NCBI RefSeq assembly: GCF_030272615.1
Contig: NC_081413.1
Location: 550,930,136 to 550,994,135, forward strand
Source of the DNA: Cryptomeria japonica
Taxonomy: Eukaryota > Streptophyta > Pinopsida > Cupressales > Cupressaceae
Direction of reading: 5' to 3'
DNA: 64,000 nt
Under the pieces are notes generated by a model that made no database searches, was not told where the DNA came from, and saw nothing but the letters and a program-made list of their open reading frames with translations. The position numbers were made by a program, and so were the translations under genes. Below are positions 54,612 through 64,000 of the stretch, piece by piece (position 1 is the stretch's first letter; each line of letters starts with the position of its first letter).

Positions 54612-56346
54612 GCTCTTTTTGAGTATCCTAATGCAAAAATACAAAAAAATCAAAAAATTTCAAAAATACAAAAAAAATTTATAAAACAAAAAAAATCGTT
54701 ACTTGGTGAAAACCTGGCAAACAGGCGCCTTGTGACAACAAAAAAAAAAAAAAAATTGCAAAATCCAAAAAAAAGTAAAGAGAAATAATTTCGTCCAACG
54801 GTGAAAACCACTTCGGTGGCGCCCTGGGCAAGTACCATGGTGAAAACTGGGTCACCAGCGCCATGCGTAGGGACTTTGCTCCTCCCTCCTTCAGGATTCT
54901 CTTTCGTTCTTTCACTTCGCACACACTCACGACCAATTCACTCACAATAAACTTACCCATTCCCATCATGGCTTGTTATTGATCTACCCAAGATTGGTCA
55001 GCCATTCATAATAAACCCTCCCTTTTCACTCTCTTTCCATCCATAATAAATCAGATCCTATCTGTGACTACGGCCAATTCCTACGTCTAGTAATGGGTGT
55101 GGAACTGAGAACATCACATGTTTCGAGGAGTACAGTTTCTTTCAGCTCTCTTCAGTCTATCCGCGCACAATTCGCAATAAAGCAACATTTTGCATCGCAG
55201 ATTCGCAATAAAGTTCCATCTTCTCCACAATAAGGTATCAGTTTCATGGATTCAGTCAGTTTCCAAGGAGACACAGCAGCAACAATGGGCTTCAACAAAA
55301 TCAAATCTTTTAACAGACTCAAACAACATATGGTTCAGTGTTATCTATCCTTTTTGTGAAAGTGAACATTGTGACCACAATCAAAATTTGACTTAAACAA
55401 GTGACAAGAGACACAAACTTGAGGACTACAATGGATGTGGGTGTCGAGTCTTGGTTTTCTTTTGGTTTTATCTTTTTGGTGACATGTCTTTTAGCTTTTC
55501 CGGGATGTCTTTGACTAGAGATTCTATCTCCAGGATGTCTTTGACTAGAAAGGCGAGGATGGGGTATCATCACTTATTTGCATTTGCGGTCTGTGGATTG
55601 TCTTTTAGTAATGCTATGACTTGTCCAAGGATATGAGGACACTGTGAGTCTAGTGTGAACTAGGGCATTCCTTGTTTGTGACTGTCTTATCTCCATGCAA
55701 ACAGGTACAATGACTTTCTGGGCCGAACATATGCCTCGATTGTCATAACCTATTCTGCCATAATAAAGCTCAATGATGATAACGCACAAGAAGCTCTTTC
55801 ACGTTCATATCTTCTGTCTTCCATCCCCCTTTCTTGATTGACTTTCATTGTCCTTCTCGAGTCCGCGTAGCCCGCTATCACATGACTGAGTATAATGACA
55901 CACCAAAAACATTTGCATTTCATATAGTTGCACCTGCATCACCACATATAAGCATTTCATACATATAGATATTATAATTGCATCACATCCTGCATACAAC
56001 ACATGTTAGCACATCTCACATTTTCATTATGTAAATAATCATTTGCATCACATACATTTTCATTCGCATCATGCATCACATATACAACATAAAAGAACAA
56101 AAGTATATTGCATGGCATCATATAAGCATCCATATCATAAAACATGCATCACATAAGAACATCTCATCACATAAGGTACACATGCATATAGCTGCCGCAA
56201 AAGATGAATCATCTCATATATATAATCAATCAAATGTGTCATAATACAATGATGTCAAAAAAATCATATGGCTACAAAAGAATCACCCGCAGGTGTCTAC
56301 AATACAACAATGATACATCTACTGATACAATGGGAGCCCACTATAG
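54612..56346. other. Tat post-integrase non-coding stretch
   Basis: Starts with an A-rich 54640-54780 tract. Three copies of GGTGAAAAC followed by a G/C-rich ggCGCC-type segment lie at 54705, 54800 and 54839. The 55900-56180 part is built of CATCACATA/GCATCACAT-type short repeats. No domain-bearing frame. It separates integrase from the 3' end of the antisense gene, and its right part probably holds that gene's 3' UTR. Confidence 0.5.
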
Positions 56347-59188
56347 CTATGAGGAACTCCCTCCCTCGGAGCCACCTCGCCTCGACGGAGTCTGAGCTGT
56401 AGATGGCCCTGCCCCTGGATCCCCCTGTCCCTCTGGTGGTGGTGGAGGCCCCATAACCCCACCGCTGGATGCCTGTCTCCTGCGGCTCCCTCCCGTAGCC
56501 GTCGCTGTGCGCGACGACCTCTGGAAGCTCCTAGCCCGCTGCTCTGCTGGCACGGCTGCATAATATAGATCCCTCCAGTAGGCGATCTCCTCTCCAGCTC
56601 GCAAAACATAGGCGTAGCCTGCCCCTGCATCCTCTGCTGCCCGCCTACCTGCCCTCAGAGCTGTCTCAGCCTCGGTATATCTCTGGATGGCCTGATCCCT
56701 CTCCCGCTCTGTATCTCGGACCCTGATCCTGAGGTGGTTCCTCTCTCGAACCAAATCCTCAATCTCATCTGCCTGGCCCTGGCAGATCTCCCGCAGCCTC
56801 ACCACCTCATCCTCCTCGGAGTCTCCGCTCTCCGTCCCTGCCTGTGGCTCCTCCTCTACAGGTGCCTGTCCCTGTGCCTCTGCCTGCACCTGTCCCTGTG
56901 CCTGTATAGGTACCTGTGGCTGTACCTGTCTCTGTCCCTCTGGCTGCACCTGTCTCTGTCCCTCTCTGGGACCCTGTGCTGCTGGCACCTGTAGGGGCAG
57001 TCCACCCCGTCCTCTCACCACTGGAGCTGCTCTCTCCTGACCTCCATCCCTCCGAGGTGCTACCCGTCTCTCTCCCACCACTCCCCTCTGCCTCCGTCGG
57101 CCCCTACCTGCATCCCCTCCTCCCTCATCATCATCTCCTCCACCCTCTCCATCCACTGGCTCTGCCGGATCTGTCAACCTCGGAAATGGATGCTCTGCCC
57201 AGTACGCAGAGTACTCTGCGTCCATCCCTGCATCATCTACCTCTGGCCACATGTCCCATGGCATCGGCATCATCTCCGCTAGCTGCATCACTGCCTGATC
57301 ATAAGATAGCAGTGGGCCAAACTGCACCTGATCTCTAACAGTACGGGCATACATACCCGAGCCTCGGGGCATCCTCTGAATCCGGCCATACTGCCTGCAT
57401 ACCCGATCCACCAGCTGTCTCTCTAATATATAGGGCGTCCGCCCAATCAGGTACCTGCTCCGGAAGGTGTAGGGCAGCTCCAATGCATCGTCCCCCCACT
57501 CCTCGCACCCCAGGTACGGCCTCCAGATCACCATATCAATGTCATCAATGACTCTCCTCCAGTGCTCCAATCTCCCAATCCGAGGCTGGGATGTGATCAT
57601 GGCATACAAATGAACAAAACTCTGTCCCTGTCCTCTGCCTTTGAAATGAATCGGCCTCGTCACTGGAAGGTGCTCATAGGCCCACACCTGCAATAGAGTC
57701 ACACCGCAGCCTAGCCCCACTGATCCGTGGTATACAAACTGATGCAGCTCATAGTACAAATGTGCTAGGACACATGGCCCCCATGCATACCTAGTGTGCT
57801 CTGCCATCAGCGTCTCCAAGGCCCCTCCCCAGCCCACTGCCAATCCTCGTGTGGCCCTGTCTGGACACAGGTATCCACTGATAACTCCCCCAACAACTGC
57901 CGGCAATGCTAATCCTGTGGCAGTCATGGTGTCCCAGGCTACATGGTCTGCTCGCATCTCCAACTCAGGATCCTGAAAGACCCGTCTCAAGGCCTCCCTG
58001 TCACCGTCACGGTCGTAGGGGATCAACTCTCCATCAATAGGAACATGTAATATCCTGTATACATCCTCCAGTGTCACTGTCATCTCACCCATCGGCAGGT
58101 GAAACGTGCATGTCTCTGAGTGCCATCTCTCGGCCAACGCAGTCAGCAACCCCATGTTTGCCCGAAACTCGGGCACATAGAGCATATATGTGAGACCCAT
58201 CTCCTCAATGGAAATCATGTCCTGGATGGACAACTCTGGACGCAGTCTCTGTGTCGACGGGAATCTCTCCCGTGACTCTAACATCGGCAAATACTCCTGC
58301 AGTCAAGTAAATCAATCTTGTCAGTTATCGTGGCATTCACTGTTTATCACAAAATGCTACTCGCTACCCAAATGCATATGGCTATCTACCCTAGTGACAC
58401 TCACTGTTCATCACAAAGTGTTGCTATCTATCCTAGTAGTGCTCCCTGTTCATCACAAAGTACTACGAGTGTGACATTCCCTGTTCATCACAAAGTGTCA
58501 CTCACATTCGCACTCCCTGTTCATCACAAAGTGTTGCATGTCCTGGTGCTCCCTGTTCATCACAAAGTGCCTTGATCTATCCTAATCTTCCTAGAGGACC
58601 TGCTTGAGTGTATCCTCTCAGCAGCTTATCCAATCGACAGCGTATGTTCATCACAGAACTGCCGATTTGACCTAAAGGACTAAAACCATGCATTTAAACA
58701 CATAAACGCACTTTTTCAACACACACGCGCTTTTAACTCATAAACGCGCTTATAGACTGCATAAACGCGCCTCTGCAACACAGACGCGCTTTCTAAACAC
58801 AAACGTGCCTATGCCAGACACAAACGCGACCAGGGAACACAGACGTCCCTGCAGGACATAAACGCTATTCAAAAGCACAGATGCTACTACATTTCACAAA
58901 CGCATCCGCATTCAACACAAACGCGGTTCCAGGCACAGACGCGCCTGGACCCGACACAGACGCGCCTGTTGGACACAGACGCGCCTGGCGCTGACACAGA
59001 CGCGGTTGCGCGTTTTTACACTTTTAAACTACCCTATTTTTAGCGCATTTATTGCTCCTAAACATGCATTAATGACAAAACTTGAAATGCGTGAAAGTAC
59101 GAGGAGGTTTTCGGGTACTTACTGGCTCTCCTGCATCGACTGGTCGCTGGAATCGGCGGACACGGTCGAATCTATGAACGAATGCCAT
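56347..59188 (-). CDS. Antisense PMD (plant mobile domain, MAIN-like) gene, two exons
   Basis: Predicted CDS join of 59188-59123 (22 codons) and 58296-56347 (650 codons with TAG), about 671 residues. Exon 1 begins at an ATGGC-context start, the first ATG after a TATA-like box. The donor is CCA|GTAAGT and the acceptor TTGACTGCAG|GAG; the frame is kept in phase 0 across the 826-bp intron. Residues about 45-380 form a plant mobile domain (LLTALAERWHSETCTFHLP, GEMTVTLEDVYRILHVPIDG), the domain of plant MAIN/MAIL proteins and of several transposon-borne ORFs. After it come an Asp/Gly/Arg-rich stretch, a VQPEGQRQVQ-type Gln/Pro repeat, and an Arg/Glu coiled coil (about 530-590). It is GC-rich unlike its surroundings. 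Antisense extra ORFs, some with PMD, are known in Tat/Ogre elements; the intron and start here are my inference. PMD function in an element is unknown. Confidence 0.75.
58330..58660 (-). repeat. Short repeat (CTGTTCATCACAAAGTG) array
   Basis: Seven copies of CTGTTCATCACAAAGTG or close variants occur on the plus strand, near 58339, 58399, 58446, 58482, 58517, 58552 and 58645, spaced about 35-90 bp. Spacers differ. They read CACTTTGTGATGAACAG in the direction of the antisense gene. Confidence 0.75.
58735..59015 (-). repeat. CGCGTCTGTG motif array, inverted (3' region)
   Basis: About fifteen copies of CACAGACGCG, CACAAACGCG or variants on the plus strand, that is CGCGT(C/T)TGTG on the minus strand. 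These are the same motif as in the sense leader but in opposite genomic orientation, lying inside the predicted antisense intron. Confidence 0.85.
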
Positions 59189-59277
59189 CGCTGCTGACTG
59201 CTGCTGCTCTTTTCTCGCTCTGCACTGTGATCTCGTAAGGGTGTGAATGACAATGAGGATGTCTTTTGCCCGTGGTC

Positions 59278-59286
59278 TATCTTATA
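59278..59286 (-). promoter_or_regulatory. TATA-like box of the antisense PMD gene
   Basis: TATAAGATA on the minus strand, about 90 bp upstream of the exon 1 ATG with no other ATG in between. This would place the transcript start near 59255 with a leader of about 65 nt. Confidence 0.45.
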
Positions 59287-59519
59287 GCCTACCCTAGCCC
59301 TCGCCCTCATTTCTCGAGTCAGTCTTCCTCATCCCGTGACTTTGTCACTTTATCTAGTCAGTCCATTCTATCCCATCTTTCTTATCGAGAGATTGTCTGC
59401 AATCTTTCCAGACTTTTTCATCCAATCTCTCGAGGGGGCATATCATTCCCATCCTGGGGCAACTCTGTATCAGTTCATCTTATCTTCTTTGAAACAACGC
59501 GACAAGCCGCATTGTCTCA

Positions 59520-59532
59520 AAGAGGGGCAAAA
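59520..59532 (+). promoter_or_regulatory. Tat element polypurine tract
   Basis: AAGAGGGGCAAAA directly precedes the 3' LTR start TGTAGACACC, as expected for the plus-strand primer. Confidence 0.8.
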
Positions 59533-60307
59533 TGTAGACACCCAAAATTGTCATGTCTAATTAAATAAATATTTTATTTATTTAATTATCTAAGCCTAAT
59601 TCTTCTATTAATTAAATAAATCTTTATTTATTTAATTAATTCATTTATCCTCTTCTAGCCTTATTTCTCATTTAAATAAATACATTTATTTATTTAAATT
59701 ATCCCTTTCCTATATTAAATAAATATTTTATTTATTTAATTGTCCTACTTCTTCTATTAATTAAATAAATCTTTATTTATTTAATTAATTCATTAACCTT
59801 TTCTACACATGACACATGTCATTCATCTCTTAATTCATACACTACCTACCTCTTTCATTATTTTGGTATTTCTTATACCTACCCTCTAATCCTAGCCGAC
59901 CTCTCTTTTTACACCTCTCAATCTTAACCCTCCATTTCTTATTGTGTCTTCTATTTAAGGAGATGCTTTCTTCATTGACAAACCCTAATGACTAATTTTG
60001 GAGGACTTAACTACACTACAATTCTACTTGCAACCACATTCCGTTCTTTGTTGAGCTCTTGTGCATACAAAAATCTGAGAGCAAGCATATCAAACAAGAT
60101 CAATGGAGATAGGAAGAATGGAGATCAAAACCCTAGTGGACATGTGATGGTATAATCTTTGTGATTTTTGAGTTATTTTGCATTGTCTTAGGTTATCTTC
60201 ATATGTTATGGTGGATCTTTGTTCATTGTTAGGCTAGGGTTTTGTGGTTGAATCCATTTTAGTCTTTCAATATTGTTGTTTATTGTTATCCATTTTCACC
60301 ATATACA
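59533..60307 (+). repeat. Tat element 3' LTR, 775 bp
   Basis: Identical to 43979-44753 except for one base (A at 60009 in place of G). Confidence 0.95.
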
Positions 60308-60312
60308 GGTAC
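60308..60312. repeat. Target-site duplication GGTAC, right copy
   Basis: Matches 43974-43978; the interrupted old gag resumes here. Confidence 0.92.
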
Positions 60313-63128
60313 CAATTTTCATCAACAATCTTCACCCTAAATTGGCATATCACATACGATTAAATTGCACCAATTCTTTCAAAGACATCGCGTCTCAAGT
60401 GTTGTCGGTAGAGCAGGATCTAATCGATGAAGGCATCATCAAGCTCTACAAGGAGTACTCAGATAAGCCTAGTAATGATAGACATCGGTATTGGAAAAAG
60501 AACAAGAATATTGTAGGCAATGGGGTCACTGATTCCAAGACAATGTAGATGATTGTGGATGCAAAGCCACCACCCCCTCAAATATATGTCAATCTCCCAT
60601 AGCAGTTGTGTGCCAATCCTCCACCACCAAGCCATGTCAATCCATCACCTCTAACTTATCCACATCCACAAGTGCAAACGCAAAACACACAAGCTAATAG
60701 GACTAATGCAATCACTATGTCTCAAGCTCCTCCATGTCAATTAGGCAATGACGGCCCATAGCGTCAATTTACACCTATGGCAGAACCATTAGATGTAATC
60801 TTAAAATATATGGAGCAACATAATATGGTGATGTATCCTCAAACACAACCATTTGACGAGTCTAAGACTAAACCTGATTGGTATAAGGATAGCGAATATT
60901 GTGCCTATCACCATATCAAAGGTCATTGACTAGGGTAAAATTATTGTTGACCCTATAACGGGCAAATCACCAAATGCTAACGTTGGCATGTATAAGAATG
61001 CACTCTCTAAACATCAAGGAGAGGTCAATATGTCTAATTCTAGTCAGTCTCGTACTACTAATAAAATCAAGTACAATAATATGTCATTTGATTATGATAG
61101 TACCATAGGTTGCATTATGCAGGTAGAGGATCATGCTAACATGATTTTCATTAAGGGAGATGATACTCAATGTGCAACGACTACTAGGAGAGATCGTATG
61201 TCAATTATTGAGGCTCCCATGCCCAGTTTCACCCTTGCCACATCTGTGGCTATGCAAGTATAACATCCTTGAGCATTTAGGAAAAACTCTCACATATATT
61301 TCCATTTTGGATTTGCTAAAAGACTCACCTACTCAACAAGAGATCCTCATGAGAACATTGCAATAGTCTCAAGTTCCCAATAATATGGATGCTATGCAAT
61401 TCCAAGCCATGGTAGCCCATTTGTCTTCCACATACCATCTCAGTTTCACACAGTTTGATGCCATGGTCCCAAATCTTGATCATATTCTCCCACTTAATAT
61501 TTAAGCCATTATGAAACGATATAACTTGGTGAAACGAGTTATGATTGATAATGGCTCTTCCTTGAATTTTGTACATTCAAGTTTGTTACTCAAGTGGAGC
61601 ACACTGTTGTGGATATGCATAATCAATGTATTGCCATCAAGGCATATGATAACATTGAGAGAAGTTCAGTAGGGATGATCAATCTCCCAATTCAAGTGGG
61701 TCCAATAACACATAGCACATTGTGCCATGCCATTGATCTTGACTTGTCATTTAACATGCTTCTCAATCACCCATGGATCCATGCCATGCAGGTTGTCCCT
61801 TTCACTTATCATCAATGCCTCAAATTTTCCTATCAAGACTGTGAGATCACAATTCATGGTGATGCTCAACCATTTGAGTATTGTCATGCTCTCGAGGCTT
61901 CCTTGTCATATTTACATCATTGTCTAGGAATTAATATTGGAACTTCTCAAGCCACCTCCTCATCCTCATATATTGACTCTGATGCCATTCTCATTGCCGC
62001 CAAAGAGCAAACTTCTATCTCCTCCTCTTTCTCCCAGTTGAAGATCAACGATGTCAGTTACATTGAATATTCCCTACAAGGCACTTTCACAGTAGGTGCT
62101 TTTCCTCTATATCCACATGATCATGGGAAACCTACTAAAGAGTAGAAGAAGAAAGAGCCTATTATTAAAAAATGTGGCTCCACCACATTCTAGTCCCATG
62201 GCGAGCTTAATCATGAGGTTATAGAAGGAGATATAAATCAGTGGCTCTTTAGGGATGTCTCCATGTATAATGAGATCCGCCTCAACCAATTCAAAGAGAA
62301 ATATCTCATGGCTCACAAGTTGGCCACTAGGAAATGGAAATTCAAGGTGGAGGCCTCATACAAGGAAAAAATGGAATCATAAGACCTATTGATCCTACTC
62401 CTAAAGTTGACTATCAAGGGCTTGGATTTGGACGTCCCTCTCATGAAGCCTCAACTTCGGTTGGTACTTCTGAATATAATAAAAACATTTCGATCGATAT
62501 CAAAGACATGCTTGAGGAGGGTGTCAAACAAGTGTACGACGATATAGATAGCTCCTTGACCTTTGGCACATCCACCCTCTTTGACACGTTCATCCTCCTG
62601 ATTGACCTTCCCCTTCGCCACCCTAAAATCATGGATTAGGGACAAATTGTTGCACACCTAGAAACATTCCAAAATGATACAACACTCCTAATATTCCTGA
62701 AGGCAACTAAGTGTGCACCATATTATCGTCTTGAGAAGAAGACACTGCATAAGTTGGATCCTCAAGGTTATTTCAAGGAGAAAGGAATCCTTAACCACAA
62801 AAGTGAAAAAGAATTAAAAGATCAAGAGTCTCCTGGCGAACACCTTTCTAAGGCACCTACAAACCATAAAATAGTAAAAACAAAGGGTGTATCTTCTGCT
62901 GAAAACCTCTATGAGGTACTAAAGGATGAGGATTCTCCTCTTTCACTCATTGATACACATGTTCCCAAAACATTGCCAATTCTCATAGATCAAACTAAAG
63001 AGATAAAATTGGGTACTATAGATTGTTGTCATGAAGGATTGCGCTTGAAAATGCTAAGCATGAAACCTAGCAATCTTGTGAAACATGGGAATACTTTCAA
63101 GCCTGTGGGTTGCCTATACCGAAAGTAG
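60308..63128 (+). pseudogene. Old Tat-type element: gag 3' part, protease and linker remnants
   Basis: Continues the gag of 43333-43978. FINNLHPKLAYHIRLNCTNS is at 60312, a CAYHHIKGH knuckle relic at about 60900, and a gag-protease junction without a stop at 60988-61263. The protease-type block YNILEHLGKTLTYISILDLL is at 61263, VMIDNGSSLNF at about 61540, and MLLNHPWIHAMQVVPFTYHQ at about 61755. An ENLYEVLKD acidic linker runs to 63128. All blocks have counterparts, in the same order, in the young element. Numerous stops and shifts make it dead. The RT and everything beyond are absent. Confidence 0.75.
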
Positions 63129-63376
63129 ACCTCCGGAGACCAGGTCGGCTTCCTGTCTTTATGAATCTCCTACAACTAAGTTTTTATGAGAAAAGGGTTA
63201 AAAGACTTGCATGTGACGAAAAAACCTATCCTAATGGAGGCGATACACCAAAATGATGCAGTTTTACTTTTTGTCCTGCAACTTTATCCAGTTGCAACAA
63301 AGACCAATAATTATTTCACAAATCAAATAAGATCATGAAATTCATAAACATTAAATGTGAAGGCTTGAAGTTATCC
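63129..63376. other. No gene recognised
   Basis: Sequence between the end of the recognisable old Tat coding relic and the Copia-LTR-like piece. No motif identified. Confidence 0.3.
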
Positions 63377-63600
63377 TGTAAGGAAAGCATAGTGCGGAAA
63401 CGCCTTCCTAATGTCAATTAATAGGGAAGATCATACAAGAATGCAGTTTAAAACTTTTACAAAATGTTAAGAATAACATAGACAAAACAAATAGAATCAA
63501 TACAAAGATAGAACACCGAGAATTATGTGGGAAAACCCTTTCGGGAAAAAACCCACCACCAACAGTTGAACACTTTATTTTTAGTTATAGTAGATTAACA
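63377..63600 (-). mobile_element. Copia LTR-like fragment related to the 42439 LTR
   Basis: TGTAAGGAAAGCATAGTGCGGAAACGCCTTCCTA resembles the plus-strand start of the Copia LTR at 42439 (TGTAAGGAAGTTAAGTAGCGG). The hairpin TGTGGGAAAACCC..GGG (63528-63555) is also shared. There is no primer site next to it, so it is a diverged 3' or solo LTR. The LINE copy that follows appears to interrupt it. Confidence 0.55.
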
Positions 63601-64000
63601 GTTATAGTAGAGGAAGGAAACATGGAGAGCTCACGTGTAGGAGGAGTAGGCAGCAATGGTAGAATTAAAATTTCAAATTCTCTACAAGGTGGGAACTCTG
63701 GTTCCAATGGAGGTAGCGGCCAGATAGATGGAGCTGGCCAGATGGGAGAGAAGGACAAGCCTCCGGATATTCTGCAGGCTAACGATACTCTACTGGAAAA
63801 GAATGCGGGTCCTGGAAACGCGGTTGGGGGGTCCAGCCCACGTGAAGCTGTATAGGAGAATGGAAAAGAAATTAGAAAGTGGTCAACCCTCTTTGGAACT
63901 AGACCATTTGGGAAATCTTCCCTGCCTCCTGTTCAGAATATATCGGACCCAACTGGTGGTAAGTTTGCCATCTCTATTCCTGATTTGGTCTTGGAACATA
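63601..64000 (+). mobile_element. Second LINE, 5' part only (runs off the window)
   Basis: Homologous to the 5' end of the 24558-32582 LINE. The ATG at 63622 starts a Gly-rich ORF1 N-terminus (77 codons to a TAG at 63853), after which the same frame continues RKWSTLFGTRPFGKSSLPPV and GGKFAISIPDL. The first LINE has RKWSSLFGVKPKGKTSLPPV and QGKFAIIVPD at the corresponding place. The exact 5' boundary is not determined. Confidence 0.75.

Larger units (their letters stand above)
58297..59122 (-). other. Predicted intron of the antisense PMD gene, carrying repeat arrays
   Basis: Begins GTAAGTACCC and ends TTTACTTGACTGCAG on the minus strand. Because the genomic RNA of the element runs the other way, this intron would survive retrotransposition. 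It contains the two repeat arrays listed next. Splicing is inferred from sequence only. Confidence 0.6.
43979..60307 (+). mobile_element. Young Tat-lineage Ty3/Gypsy retrotransposon, 16,329 bp, with an antisense gene
   Basis: Complete element: 775-bp LTRs (43979-44753 and 59533-60307) differing at one base (G at 44455, A at 60009), the GGTAC duplication, a primer site, a 2.3-kb leader, gag-pro-RT-RNaseH-aRNaseH-INT in one frame, a non-coding stretch, an antisense PMD gene, a polypurine tract and the LTR. Two RNase H domains and the long 3' region place it in the Tat/Ogre group. It is inserted in the gag of an older relative. Two TGA codons in the Pol frame suggest that this copy may depend on readthrough or on other copies. 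Confidence 0.95.

Noticed and set aside
56734-57338. Plus-strand Leu/Pro-rich frames of 86-140 codons
   Set aside because: Shadows of the GC-rich antisense PMD coding sequence.
59119-59310. 63-codon minus-strand frame beginning MRARARVG as exon 1 of the PMD gene
   Set aside because: Its frame would be out of phase with exon 2 at the GTAAGT donor, and its ATG lies upstream of the TATA-like box. The ATGGC start at 59188 joins in phase.
1-64000. CRISPR array, operon or tRNA gene
   Set aside because: No direct-repeat/spacer array of CRISPR type, no bacterial gene arrangement, and no cloverleaf with A and B boxes was recognised. The motif arrays have irregular spacing and lie within retrotransposons.

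Overview
The window is nuclear DNA of a land plant with a large, repeat-packed genome. The evidence is TTTAGGG-type (CCCTAAA) telomere-like DNA, a plant-type KRI1 ribosome-biogenesis gene with a telo-box promoter, plant L1-type LINEs with RNase H, Ty1/Copia and Tat-lineage Ty3/Gypsy elements, hAT-like elements and 5S-rDNA-derived satellite. A gymnosperm such as a conifer would fit the density of old, decayed copies, but this is inference; nothing here fixes the species. There are no rRNA, tRNA or CRISPR loci that I can support as functional.

Layout. 1-13,000: decayed repeats, including Copia and Gypsy LTR scraps, a ~180-bp tandem repeat, a 577-bp TIR element, the 3' end of a LINE with a downstream ORF, and an antisense LINE remnant split by a hAT-like element (9111-10107) that has a shorter inverted relative at 12254-12616. 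13,551-15,990: the one clear host gene, an apparently single-exon KRI1 homologue on the minus strand, with a TATA box and a palindromic telo-box just upstream. 16,000-21,000: largely unassigned AT-rich DNA. 21,000-24,000: two more LINE RNase H fragments. 24,020-24,557: degenerate CCCTAA repeats, interrupted by an 8.0-kb LINE (24558-32582) with a perfect 18-bp target duplication. That LINE carries an extra ORF downstream of RNase H. 33,036-34,190: tandem ~365-bp units containing a 5S rRNA-like segment.

34,286 to about 63,130 is one nested stack. An old Tat-type Gypsy element (5' LTR 34286-35270, leader, gag/pro remnants at 43333-43978 and 60308-63128) was hit by a Copia element (37517-43332, minus strand, one LTR truncated) and by a 16.3-kb Tat-type Gypsy element (43979-60307). 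The latter has 775-bp LTRs differing at a single base and a GGTAC target duplication, so it is very young. The window ends with a Copia-LTR-like piece and the 5' part of a second LINE of the same family as the 8-kb copy.

The most interesting unit is the young Gypsy element. Its sense strand encodes gag, protease, RT, RNase H, a second RNase H and integrase in one reading frame broken by two TGA codons. Its antisense strand carries what I read as a two-exon gene (59188-59123 and 58296-56347) encoding a plant-mobile-domain (PMD/MAIN-like) protein, with its own TATA-like box, an ATGGC start context and in-phase GTAAG...CAG splice sites. Arrays of a CGCGTCTGTG motif lie in the sense leader upstream of gag. 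The same motif, in inverted orientation, lies inside the predicted antisense intron, so both transcription units would carry it in the same sense upstream of their main coding exon. The older Tat relative has the same leader plan with a different motif (GCGGGTTTG).
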